DNA of 64,000 bases. It comes from Algoriphagus aquimarinus (GTDB taxonomy: Bacteria > Bacteroidota > Bacteroidia > Cytophagales > Cyclobacteriaceae). The position numbers were made by a program, and so were the translations under genes. The stretch lies in the NCBI RefSeq assembly GCF_900112005.1, contig NZ_FOKK01000010.1, forward strand, positions 1-64,000. The letters are read 5' to 3'. Under the pieces are notes generated by a model. That model did not search any database. It was given only the letters and a program-made list of their open reading frames with translations, and was not told the DNA's origin. Positions 1 to 9,039 of this stretch are shown piece after piece (position 1 is the first letter of the stretch; the number at the start of each line of letters is the position of its first letter).

Positions 1-620
1 GCGTCAGTTGAACTTCAACCATTTTCGCAAAGTGTTTACAGGCAATTACTAGATTATAGACGACTATTTACTGAACTCAATCACACCTTGACTAAACCAG
101 ATATATTTTGAATACGGATCAACTCTCTTATGTAAAGGTGATAAGTTGTTCACTCGGAAAGGTAAAAATCCCCCTTGCCCCCTTTGAAAAGGGGGAGTCG
201 CGTCAGTTGAACTTCAACCATTTTCGCAAAGTGTTTACAAGCAATTTCTATATTATAGACGACTATTTACTGAACTCCGTCACACCATGACTGATACCAA
301 TACCTTTTGAAAACGGCTCAACTCTCTTTTGTAAAGGTGAAGAGTCGTTCACTCGGAAAGGTAAAAATCCCCCTTGCCCCCTTTGAAAAGGGGGAGTCGC
401 GTCAGTTGAACTTCAACCATTTTCGCAAAGTGTTTACAGGCAATTTCTAGATTATAGACGACTACTTACTGAACTCAATCACACCATGACTGATTCAGAT
501 ATATTTTGAATACGGATCAACTCTCTTTTGTAAAGGTGATGAGTTGTTCACTCGGAAAGGTAGAAAATCCCCCTTGCCCCCTTTGAAAAGGGGGAGTTGC
601 GTCAGTTGAACTGCGACCAA
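1..620. repeat. Tandem array of ~199-bp direct repeats
   Basis: The motif gcgtcagttgaact recurs at 1, 200, 399 and 599, giving three near-identical units of 199, 199 and 200 bp plus the start of a fourth that diverges after about 15 bases. The array may continue left of the window. Each unit ends in an inverted repeat, tcccccttgcccccttt followed by gaaaaggggga, which can form a strong hairpin. Single copies of this palindrome occur elsewhere (62734-62786, and a degenerate inverted one at 44922-44993), so the array looks like tandem growth of a dispersed element. Reading frames across it are short and I see no gene. Confidence 0.9.
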
Positions 621-645
621 TCCCAATCACTATCGGGACTGAAAC

Positions 646-1971
646 CTAATTCGCTTCTTCGATTTTTACTTTCACTTTTTTCACCCGCTCGTTCTTCAAT
701 TTTGGCATCAGCTTTTGAACCAGATTACTTTTCACAGCTACATAAGAGGCAAAATCCATGATGGTGATCAATCCGATTTCTGCGCTTGTTAATCCGCCTT
801 TTTTGGTAAGCATCCCTACGATATCTCCCTTGCTGACTTTATCTTTCTTGCCCGCACTCACATAGAGGCAAGTCCATTCCTGAGGAACTGGCGGCACTAG
901 CTTTTCGCCTACCTTAATTTCTTCGATGAATTCTTCCACGTAATCTGGTCTTGACTCATCGTTTGCCAAGATCATATAGGACTGCCCTTCGGCATGCATC
1001 CTAGCTGTCCTACCATTTCTATGAATAAAAGCATCTTCCTTTGGAGGCAATTGGTAATGAACAATATGCTTGATCTCTGGAATATCCAAACCGCGTGAAG
1101 CTAGATCTGTAGCGATCAACAAATTGGTGACCTTGCTTCGGAATCTGATCAGGTTTTTCTCCCGATCTATTTGCTCCAAACCTCCATGAAGGACAGAGTG
1201 GAAATAATTATAGTCATTGAGCAAAATGCTCAGTCGATCGACAGCATCGCGGTGATTACAGAAAACGATACAGGATTCGTCCTGAAACCCTGCCACCAAA
1301 CGCATCAGCATTTCTCCTTTTTCCTTACTAGAGCTATGGACCACTTTGAGTTCCAACTTGGACTCGACCACATCCTTCAGGAAATTAACCGTGCGATGAT
1401 CTATAAATGGTAGAAAATCAGGCAATCTTTTCAATACAGTTGCCGAAGTAAGCAAGTGTCTTTGCTCACCGTTAAGCGCGCCAAAAATAACCTTCAACTG
1501 CTCATGAAAGCCCATTTGAAGAGACTTGTCAAATTCATCCAAAACCACCGTGTGGATAGTTTTCGGATCAAAAGAACCTCTTTCTATATGATCAGCCAAT
1601 CTTCCTGGCGTACCGATGATCACGGCTGGTGCTTCACCCAAACTGTTTGATTCCAATTTGGAAGAGTGACCTCCGTAAACTGTACTCACTCTGAAGGGAG
1701 TTTTCATGCCTTTGAAAACCTGCTCGATCTGTATAGCCAATTCTCTGGAAGGCACAATAATCAGCGCCTGCACTTCCCTCACATTTTCCTTGAGGGAATT
1801 TAAAAGTGGAATCAGAAAGGCTACAGTTTTACCTGAGCCTGTAGGTGATAAAAGTACGAGATGGGGATTTTTGGCAGCTCTGGAGATAAATTCGGTCTGC
1901 ATTTCGTTGAGGCTATCAATCGAAAGGCTTTTGAGATACTGGGCGGTGAATTCTGTTTGTTTTTCTGACAC
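646..1971 (-). CDS. DEAD-box ATP-dependent RNA helicase with DbpA-type C-terminal domain
   Basis: RNA-dependent ATPase/helicase, probably acting in ribosome assembly. From the chosen start the motifs run: Walker A SPTGSGKT (about 42-49), PSRELA (74), TPGRL (121), motif II as DEFD rather than DEAD (145), SAT (176), then ATDLASRGLD and HRNGRTAR in the second RecA lobe. The last ~75 residues (KKDKVSKGDIVGML onward, ending in basic KVKVK) resemble the RNA-binding domain of DbpA, which in E. coli targets 23S rRNA; that specificity is an inference here. I chose the GTG at 1971 (441 aa) because the alternative TTG at 2094 adds an unlikely leader lying inside the upstream zinc-ribbon gene. That gene is the likely operon partner, with about 50 bp between them. 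Confidence 0.9.
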   Translation of the reverse strand: MSEKQTEFTAQYLKSLSIDSLNEMQTEFISRAAKNPHLVLLSPTGSGKTVAFLIPLLNSLKENVREVQALIIVPSRELAIQIEQVFKGMKTPFRVSTVYGGHSSKLESNSLGEAPAVIIGTPGRLADHIERGSFDPKTIHTVVLDEFDKSLQMGFHEQLKVIFGALNGEQRHLLTSATVLKRLPDFLPFIDHRTVNFLKDVVESKLELKVVHSSSKEKGEMLMRLVAGFQDESCIVFCNHRDAVDRLSILLNDYNYFHSVLHGGLEQIDREKNLIRFRSKVTNLLIATDLASRGLDIPEIKHIVHYQLPPKEDAFIHRNGRTARMHAEGQSYMILANDESRPDYVEEFIEEIKVGEKLVPPVPQEWTCLYVSAGKKDKVSKGDIVGMLTKKGGLTSAEIGLITIMDFASYVAVKSNLVQKLMPKLKNERVKKVKVKIEEAN

Positions 1972-2024
1972 GCGCAAAAGTACCAATTTACTGCGACCTA
2001 AGTAGCCAAAATCATTGCTTAGCC

Positions 2025-2393
2025 CTAAACTTCCTTGCCTTTCACCACTAAAAACCAATCTCCTTCCAACGCCAAATAGCCATAGTCGTAGCAATAATGA
2101 TAGATATTACCCTTTTTGGTTTCGTAGAGATGCGTGAAATACTTCAGCTGAAATCCATCACGAAGCAAACGCTCTCTGGTTGTTTTCGCCATTTCCTCAC
2201 CTGGGGGAATGATTTCTTCCAAGATATTCCTGTTCTTTTTCAGGCTGTGATTGACCCGACGGATGTAATTCGTCGATAGTGCATTTTGCTGATTGTTGAA
2301 ACTATTGCGGCATTGATCATCGCAGAACTTCTTGTCGATTCTGCCTTGAATCGCATTCCCACAATTCAAACAGTGTTTTTTCTCTAGTGCCAT
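2025..2393 (-). CDS. Small zinc-ribbon protein (DUF2116-like)
   Basis: A 122-residue protein. An N-terminal zinc ribbon is visible: CLNCG at about residue 9 and CDDQC at about 24, four cysteines as in DUF2116-type predicted nucleic-acid-binding Zn ribbons. The middle is basic and Asn/Gln-rich and the C-terminus (YLALEGDWFLVVKG) looks like a small beta-rich module. It sits just upstream of the helicase on the same strand. The exact role is unknown; nucleic-acid binding is inferred from the ribbon only. Confidence 0.75.
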   Translation of the reverse strand: MALEKKHCLNCGNAIQGRIDKKFCDDQCRNSFNNQQNALSTNYIRRVNHSLKKNRNILEEIIPPGEEMAKTTRERLLRDGFQLKYFTHLYETKKGNIYHYCYDYGYLALEGDWFLVVKGKEV

Positions 2394-2416
2394 ATGCTAA
2401 AAAGTTTGATCTAATT

Positions 2417-2459
2417 TAACCGATTAGTTTGAAAAATAATCAATCAAACTAACCGGTTA
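2417..2459 (-). terminator. 16-bp-stem hairpin between two minus-strand genes
   Basis: Arms taaccgattagtttga (2417-2432) and tcaaactaaccggtta (2444-2459) pair over 16 positions with one G-T wobble and an 11-base A/T-rich loop. It lies 17 bp past the stop of the PQQ-dehydrogenase-like gene and 24 bp before the zinc-ribbon start. No immediate U tract follows, although a run of T occurs about 12 bases later. It may be a terminator, an attenuator or an operator. Confidence 0.55.
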
Positions 2460-2475
2460 CAATTTCTCTATCTTC

Positions 2476-5139
2476 TTATCTCTCAAATTTCAATGAATTC
2501 AGATTGAAGGTACCCCAGATCGAAATAGACCCATCCGTCACATACACGAAATATAAGTCCCCAAAGTAATCAGTGGGTGGAATAGTAAAGGAAGCATTAA
2601 ACCATCCTTCTTGTGGACCTGATTTAGGTCTGGAATCCTTCCTTAGGGAGCCTGTTTCTGCCAGCAACTCACCATCTGGAGATCCAGCTCTTACCTGAAG
2701 TTTCCCTACCGTATTTCCGGGCATGATAGAAAGCGTGATATTCTTGATCTGATTGAGGTCAATATCTCTAAACAAAAGCCAGGATCCTGATGCAGTGAAT
2801 TGCACGTAATGCTCATCTTCCGGATTTGCTCGCGCTACATTCTCAATACCATCTGCACTGTATGCAGAAACTGTGGTATTTCTCAATTTCAGCTGACTCG
2901 TAGTCTTAATCGCAGGAATGCCATTGGCTCCCTTGTCTTCATAAGCAGCTTGAACCATGTAAAAACCTTCTGGGTCTTCCGTGTTTTCAAACTGGTATTT
3001 CCCAGAAGCTGCTAATCCGGAGACTGCATTTGGATTGGCGATGCTCAGCACAAAATCAACCATCTGCCCTACTCTTTTCTCATCCAAATGCGTGTGTCCA
3101 GGCATGATTTGCTCACCCCAAACGCCCGAGCCACCATTCCTGACTTTATCGATCAGGTAGGATTTCGCATTCTTGTCATTCTTGTATTTTTCAGAAACCG
3201 AAGTATAATCTGGCCCCACAGATTCATTGCTGATTCCATGACAAGCCTTGCAACCCGCCTCATTGATGTAAGTCTCCCCTATGCTCAGCACCTCTTCCTG
3301 ATGCCCCATCTCTATCAGATCGTACCCGCCTTCTAGGTAGTCTATTGTCAAATTGACCTGAGCTGGATCGATTTCCCCATCCTCTTTATCAGCTGCGGTC
3401 ACACTGTAGTTGATCGCTTCTTTCCCGAAATAGAAACTTCGATTTCCTTCCCATGCTATAGAAACAGACGGCGCTTCATTACCCACTTTTACTTCCAAAA
3501 ATGACGTTGCTGCCTCGCCTTGCAAGTCAGTAGCTGTCAATTTTACTTTATAAATCCCCGGTTTGTCAAAGGCATGCGATGGATTTTCTTCGGTAGAAGT
3601 CGCTCCATTTTCTCCAAATTCCCATAGAAAACTAACCTGATCATCTGTATCTAGATCTTGTGTTCCTGCTGAAGAGAAATTCACCGTCAAGGGTGCAGCA
3701 CCCAGAGTTTTGTCAGCTGAGAGTTTCACTTCGGGCTTTCTATTTCCTTCGGAAAAAACGATTCTATACAAACCAGAATCATCGTTATTCGCACGCCAAA
3801 ACGTACCATATTCCAATACATACAGGGAACCATCTTTCCCAAACTGCATATCCATCGGCTTCTCAAAATGAGTTTCTGGCATAAAGCGCTCCATGGTATC
3901 GTACTCGAAATTCTCCGTCAGACTAACCGTGAAAATCCAGTTTCGCATCCAGTCGTAGATAAACAACTTCTCATTGTAATAGCCTGGAAATCTAACTTCG
4001 GAAGCATCGTAATCCTCTCTATAATAAACCTGCCCAGCCATGGCATTTCTCCCTCCCTGACCGAGCATAGGAAACTCTTCCGACTCAGCATAAGGGTAAT
4101 AAATCAAAGCAGGTTTGGCTGCTGGCAAAATCTCCATCCCCGTATTATTGGGAGAAGTATTCTGAGGTGCTTTAGGATCAAACTGAAACAAACTTTCTTT
4201 GGTAGCAAAATCGTATTTCCAATAGGCATTATTATTTCCTACAAAATATGGCCAGCCATAGTATCCCGGTCCTGTCGCCACGTTGATTTCATCATAGCCT
4301 CTTGGACCACGACCTTCTTTATCTTCCGAACCATCTGGCCCCACTTCACCCCAATACAAATTACCGTTATGACTATCTATAGAATACCTAAATGGGTTTC
4401 GATTGCCTTTTACATAGATTTCAGGACGGGTTTTCGGAGTGCCTACTGGAAATAAATTCCCTTCAGGAATAGAATATCCACCTTCTGGATTTGGTTTGAT
4501 ACGAAGAATCGATCCCCGCAAATCATTGGTATTACCCGAACTTCTCTGCGCATCCACATTTTTAGGTTGATCCTGACGCTCATCGATAGGATTAAAATTG
4601 CTCGATTCAAAAGGCGTAGAATCATCCCCTATGCCCAAGTACAAATTTCCCTGAGCATCAAATTCCAATGCACCAGCAGAATGACAACATCCACGAAAAA
4701 GATCCACATCCAGGATTTTCACCTCAGAAGCTAGATCTAGCTTATTGTCAACAAAATCAAATCTTGAAATCCTATTTTTGACAGGCTCAGAAGCTGGAGC
4801 GTAATAGAGATACAACCAGTTATTCTTCGAAAAATCCGGATCCTTAGCCATTCCCATTAAACCATCTTCCCGCTCAGGAAACACATCCACCTCTCCAACA
4901 ACGATTGTCTGTCCTGATTCTTCCTGATAAAGTTTCAGCAAACCATGTCGCTCGATGATCAGAACATCTCCATTGTCCAAGACCTCGATCTCCATAGGCT
5001 CATTGAAATTCCCCGCAAGAGGGATTTTCGTGAATCTCGATTCATCAGGTTTTTCGGTAGCAAAGGGATCTTTCTGCTTGTTCTCACAACTCCAAAAACT
5101 CAAACTACAAACTGCAAATACTAGCAGGTACTTTCTCAT
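2476..5139 (-). CDS. Secreted PQQ-dependent sugar dehydrogenase-like lipoprotein with PKD, cytochrome c and C-terminal carbohydrate-binding-like domains
   Basis: An 887-residue modular exported protein. A lipoprotein signal peptide ends at Cys18 (SFWSC). Residues ~40-460 form a soluble glucose/sorbosone dehydrogenase-type six-bladed propeller (GNRNPFRYSID, GEVGPDGSEDKEGRGPRGYDEIN). A PKD domain follows at ~470-555 (FLWEFGENGATS), then a mono-haem cytochrome c with CKACH near 627 and a possible axial Met in IMPGHTHL near 678. The last ~200 residues resemble a CBM6-type jelly-roll (WLLFRDIDLNQIKNITL). Family knowledge suggests periplasmic sugar oxidation with electrons passed to the attached haem; substrate unknown. 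ATG 5139 was preferred over GTG 5148 because it starts directly at the signal peptide. Confidence 0.9.
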   Translation of the reverse strand: MRKYLLVFAVCSLSFWSCENKQKDPFATEKPDESRFTKIPLAGNFNEPMEIEVLDNGDVLIIERHGLLKLYQEESGQTIVVGEVDVFPEREDGLMGMAKDPDFSKNNWLYLYYAPASEPVKNRISRFDFVDNKLDLASEVKILDVDLFRGCCHSAGALEFDAQGNLYLGIGDDSTPFESSNFNPIDERQDQPKNVDAQRSSGNTNDLRGSILRIKPNPEGGYSIPEGNLFPVGTPKTRPEIYVKGNRNPFRYSIDSHNGNLYWGEVGPDGSEDKEGRGPRGYDEINVATGPGYYGWPYFVGNNNAYWKYDFATKESLFQFDPKAPQNTSPNNTGMEILPAAKPALIYYPYAESEEFPMLGQGGRNAMAGQVYYREDYDASEVRFPGYYNEKLFIYDWMRNWIFTVSLTENFEYDTMERFMPETHFEKPMDMQFGKDGSLYVLEYGTFWRANNDDSGLYRIVFSEGNRKPEVKLSADKTLGAAPLTVNFSSAGTQDLDTDDQVSFLWEFGENGATSTEENPSHAFDKPGIYKVKLTATDLQGEAATSFLEVKVGNEAPSVSIAWEGNRSFYFGKEAINYSVTAADKEDGEIDPAQVNLTIDYLEGGYDLIEMGHQEEVLSIGETYINEAGCKACHGISNESVGPDYTSVSEKYKNDKNAKSYLIDKVRNGGSGVWGEQIMPGHTHLDEKRVGQMVDFVLSIANPNAVSGLAASGKYQFENTEDPEGFYMVQAAYEDKGANGIPAIKTTSQLKLRNTTVSAYSADGIENVARANPEDEHYVQFTASGSWLLFRDIDLNQIKNITLSIMPGNTVGKLQVRAGSPDGELLAETGSLRKDSRPKSGPQEGWFNASFTIPPTDYFGDLYFVYVTDGSISIWGTFNLNSLKFER

Positions 5140-5321
5140 AGGGCTCACTTAATTTCATTCAAGCCCTGAAGGTAAAGAAATCTGAAAAACACTAGCCAAG
5201 AATATGATCAAAGGTCATGATTGTAGTTGTAGGCTGGATAGCTGAGGCTTATGGAGTGGAAAATTATCAGATGTAGCTAGAAGTTTGATAACTAAATTCC
5301 ATGAAGAATATACCAATTAAA

Positions 5322-5349
5322 GTAGGGGCGAAAGATTTTTCGCCCCTAC
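5322..5349. repeat. Perfect 12-bp-stem hairpin
   Basis: gtaggggcgaaa (5322-5333), loop gatt, then tttcgcccctac (5338-5349): a perfect 12-bp stem with a 4-base loop. It lies 46 bp past the 3' end of the broken permease gene, where it could block transcription or exonucleases. I see no U tract, so I record it as a palindromic element rather than a firm terminator. Confidence 0.7.
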
Positions 5350-5395
5350 GTAATGACGCAGATCCGAAATCAAACATCCGAAACCAAAAACCTTT

Positions 5396-7756
5396 TCACT
5401 CGCTCTTGAGCGTATCAGCAGGATTCACCAATGCCGCCTTAATTGCCTGAGTACTCACTGTCAGCAGCGCAATTACCAACGTCAATCCACCCGTCCATAA
5501 AAACACCGTCCAGTTAATACTTGTTCTATAGGCGAATGTCTCCAGCCAGTCGCTCATAAAATACCAAGTTGCGGGGATACCAATGATCACTGAGATGACA
5601 ACCAACTTGGTGAATTCTGAAGAGATCAAACCTACCACGCTGACTACGGATGCTCCCATTACTTTTCGCACGGATATTTCCTTTTTCCTTCGCTCTGCGA
5701 TGAAAGTCGCCAAGCCAAAAAGTCCCATACAAGATATCATCACGGCTAAACCTGTAAAGAGAGAAGTGAGCTTGGCTGTACGCTCCTGCGAACTGAATTT
5801 CCGCGCATGTTCCTCGTCCACAAATTTGTAATCAAAAGGAGAATCAGGATTGAACTTATTGAAAACAGTCTCCACACTAGCCAGAGAATTCGCATAATCT
5901 CCTCCTTCGGCAAGTCGTATATGGACAAAATTCAAATTGCGCTTTGGCCCCATGACCATGATGGGAATAACCTCATCAAATGGTGACTCCATTATAAAAT
6001 CCTTGACCACGCCCACAATAGTAAACTCATAAGAATCGTCCTTTATCACCTGACCAATTGGATCGTCAAAACCCATAACTACCACAGCTTTCTCATTCAC
6101 CAGTGCGGAAAGACTATCTCCAGCATAGGTATAAATATCAATATCTCTACCGGCGATCAATTCCATTCCGGCAGTTTTTACCAGATTCGCATCGCTTCCC
6201 ATTCGGCTAATCATCGGTTTGTACTCGGGGTCTTTGCCCTGCCATTCCATACCATCTGTGTCACTGTAGATATCCGTCAAGGGAGAAAAAGTAAAACTCA
6301 CTTGCTCTACTTCCGGAAGTGCTATCAGTTCATTGCGAAGCGCCGCTTTATTCTCTCGCATATTCTCCGTCACTGTGTGAAAAATCAGGTTATCCTTATC
6401 GATCCCCAGATCTCTATTCTGCACAAAAGACATCTGATCTTGCACAATCCAAACGCTTGAAATCAAAGTGACCACCACCGCAAATTGAAATACAACCAAT
6501 ACTTCACGGGGCTTCAAACCAAAGCTCTTTTTTGCATTCATCTTGGACTTGAAGACAACTGCTGGTTTATAGGAACTTAATAAAAACGCTGGATAACTCC
6601 CCGCCAATATCCCTGTCACAAATACATAAATCACAGAAATCCCCCAAAAGAATGGTTGTGAGAATGGATTTGCCAAATCCTGTCCGACCAAATCTTTGAA
6701 CCATGAAAAGGACAGGGAAACAATAACAATGGCTAAAGTATATGCGGTAAGCGCAATCAATATAGACTAAGCCAAAAATTGACCAATGAGCATTCCTTTG
6801 CCAGCTCCGGAGATCTTTCTTATTCCCACCTCTTTTGATCGTTTATCACTTTGGGCAGTGCTCAGGTTCACAAAGTTGATAGCTGCTATCAGCAAAACAA
6901 TGATAGAAACTATCCCAAACATCCGGATCATTTCTATTTTTCCACCTACAGATTTCCCGTTTTCAAACTTGGAATAGAGATGTAGATCTCCAATCGGAAA
7001 GAGAAAATCGGACACCTCTTTCATCTCTGAATTTTTGGCAGTGAAATCATTAAACTTCTGATTGAATGCAGCGAGGTCAGTCCCCTCATTTAGCATTGTA
7101 AAAGTGCGATAAGAATTGTTTCCCCAGTAATCATCCACCCAGTCCATTGCTTCCAGCTTCTTGAATGGCAAAAATGCAGTAAAAGGGAAATCTGTGTTTT
7201 TCGCCAAATCCTTAATGACAGCTTTCACCTCAAAATCCATTTGCTTGTCTACTGTGACTGATTTCCCCATCGCTGAAGATTCACCAAATAGTTTTTTTGC
7301 CACGGATTCTGTCAAAATAATATTATTCGGTTCTGTTAAAGCTGCAACAGGATCACCTTCCAGCGCTTCGAAACTAAACATCTCAAAAAAACCAGGATCA
7401 GTAAAAGTGGCTTCTTCATAAAAACTATTCTCGCCTACCGTCAAAAGTTGCTGATCCCACTCAGTAATTCTGGCTACCTCTGCCACTTCAGGAAACTGCT
7501 CCTTCATGGCAGGCGCATACGGCGCTGGAGTATAGTCCCAGGTAAAAATCTCCCCTTGCATTTCGGTATTTCTCCAATTGGCATAGACACGGTCTGAATT
7601 CTCGTGAAAGCGATCTACAGATAGCTCGAATTGCACCCAGATCAGAATCAATATCGAGGCAGCCATCCCGATTCCCAAACCAGCTATGTTGATAAATGCA
7701 TACCCCTTACTTCTAGTGATATTTCTCCAGGCGATTTTAAGGTAGTTTTTCCACAT
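5396..7756 (-). pseudogene. MacB/FtsX-type ABC transporter permease interrupted by one in-frame amber codon
   Basis: The locus reads as one protein of 786 codons plus stop, the usual length for Bacteroidota ABC permeases with two FtsX and two MacB periplasmic domains. The N-terminal half (ATG 7756) has MWKNYLKIAWRNITRSKGYA, the periplasmic core and KRSKEVGIRKISGAGK. Codon 330 is TAG (6767-6769). Reading on in the same frame gives SILIALTAYTLA and then the rest of the permease, including ERRKKEISVRKVMGAS, to the normal end. The lost residue is plausibly the Glu in the family's QFL-x-ES pattern (GAG to TAG), which is an inference. There is no frameshift. It is a recent pseudogene, a base-calling error, or a suppressed stop. 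The partner ATPase is not in view. Confidence 0.85.
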
Positions 7757-7868
7757 TTTTTTTCTAGACTTATATGATTCTTACTAATTTCTCAACTTCT
7801 ACATTCATCATTCGACGTTCTACATTCATTATTATTTGTAGTTCGCCACCTTCCTATTTTAAGGTTTG

Positions 7869-7954
7869 CGTTATTGCGAGTAAGGAACGAACGAAGCAAT
7901 CTCATCGTGATATTAAGAAACAGATTACCGCACTCTCCCGAAAGCTTCCGGGAC
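7869..7954. repeat. Half copy of a dispersed palindromic element plus a short palindrome
   Basis: cgttattgcgag...cgaagcaatctc (7869-7903) matches one arm of the complete inverted-repeat element at 8875-8975. A separate imperfect palindrome, tcccgaaagcttccggga, follows at about 7937-7954. The rest of the gene-free stretch 7757-8198 shows no convincing coding sequence. Confidence 0.6.
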
Positions 7955-8198
7955 AAGTTCGCATTCTATAGCTATAGCATGACCCCATATACAATTCCAC
8001 TTTTATGCCATCCAAAAACCCTCGGAACGGGTGTACCAGGTAGGATAAGCACTTTTAATAGAAAATCTATCGAACAATTTTGTTCGCTTGCGGTCGATAA
8101 TGATTGAGGCTTAGAAAAATACGAAGATTGATTTTCTGGTTTTTGGTAACTTGTTTTGGTTTGGTTTGTGTCTCACAGACTAAGTGAAAAACAAAAAA

Positions 8199-8774
8199 TT
8201 AACCACCCAACCTGCGCATCACCACTGCATCAATTATTTCAAAAAGCTGCTTGGGATGACGAGTTCGCCAGCTCATATCATCAAGCTTACCTCCCATGAC
8301 CAAGTATCGGTCTATACCAAACCTGCTCATTTCAGACAAGACATGATCACGCAAGTTTAGCATGACAATCCAGCCGTCTTCTAATTCATCTTGCCATTCG
8401 TCGTAGTAATCATCAGCTTCCAGATCACCGTGGAAGTTGAGCACATTCTCACAAATCAGAATGTATTTGTTGATGCCCTCTCCGATCATCAATTCAATGA
8501 TATTCCGCTTCAAAGTCATAATATCATTGTTCAGCAGGTCATTCCACTCACCCATCAATTCGATTACAGCAAAACCATGCTGATAGTCTGCATAGATTAC
8601 TTTCAGAAAAAGCGTCTCCGATTCCATGCTATCCCACTGCGGGTGAATAAGAAAATTGTAGATGGAATCCGTAAAATGAACTTCGCTGTTTTGATATTCA
8701 AAAAACGGAGATAGAGGATCTTCTGCAGCGATGTAAAGATTTCTCCAGTTAAAGTATGGCTCAAGCGTATGCAT
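8199..8774 (-). CDS. Conserved hypothetical protein (191 aa)
   Basis: I do not recognise the family. The protein is soluble, acidic in the middle (EADDYYDEWQDELEDGW) and rich in aromatic residues. There is no signal peptide or membrane segment. The ATG at 8774 is the only sensible start. It stands alone: a repeat-bearing gap separates it from the permease pseudogene on one side and an inverted-repeat element separates it from the FG-GAP gene on the other. Confidence 0.7.
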   Translation of the reverse strand: MHTLEPYFNWRNLYIAAEDPLSPFFEYQNSEVHFTDSIYNFLIHPQWDSMESETLFLKVIYADYQHGFAVIELMGEWNDLLNNDIMTLKRNIIELMIGEGINKYILICENVLNFHGDLEADDYYDEWQDELEDGWIVMLNLRDHVLSEMSRFGIDRYLVMGGKLDDMSWRTRHPKQLFEIIDAVVMRRLGG

Positions 8775-8874
8775 GGTAGGTAAACAGATCTGGCTAAGGT
8801 AAAGTTGCGGCGGATATATACCATTTGAAACTTCCTTTATGGCTCAATCCATGCTAAACGAGATTATGTAGCTA

Positions 8875-8975
8875 CGTCATTGCGAGGAGGCCCTTAGGCC
8901 GACGCGGCAATCTATTTAAGGTTAGCACTTCCAATATAGAGATTGCCACGCCTCGTTCCTCGTCTCGCAATGACG
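8875..8975. repeat. Complete 101-bp inverted-repeat element
   Basis: The left arm begins cgtcattgcgaggagg and ends gcggcaatct. The right arm is its imperfect reverse complement, ending ctcgcaatgacg. The arms are about 35 bp around an A/T-rich centre. It lies between divergent genes. The same family supplies the half copy at 7869 and the coding copy at 13272-13356. Confidence 0.85.
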
Positions 8976-9039
8976 TTTCCAGGCGAGTAAAATTCCACTC
9001 AATTTTTCTAACTTTAGAAGACACCAAAATTTTTAAACT

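Noticed and set aside
108..290. Reading frame of 60 codons in the repeat array
   Set aside because: It lies wholly within the repeat units and is not preserved as a frame in the other copies.
1..620. Possible CRISPR array
   Set aside because: Units are ~199 bp with no short-repeat/unique-spacer pattern and no cas genes; they are plain tandem repeats.
6764..6772. Two separate permease genes
   Set aside because: Frame is continuous across the stop and neither half alone is a full permease; a single interrupted gene explains it better.
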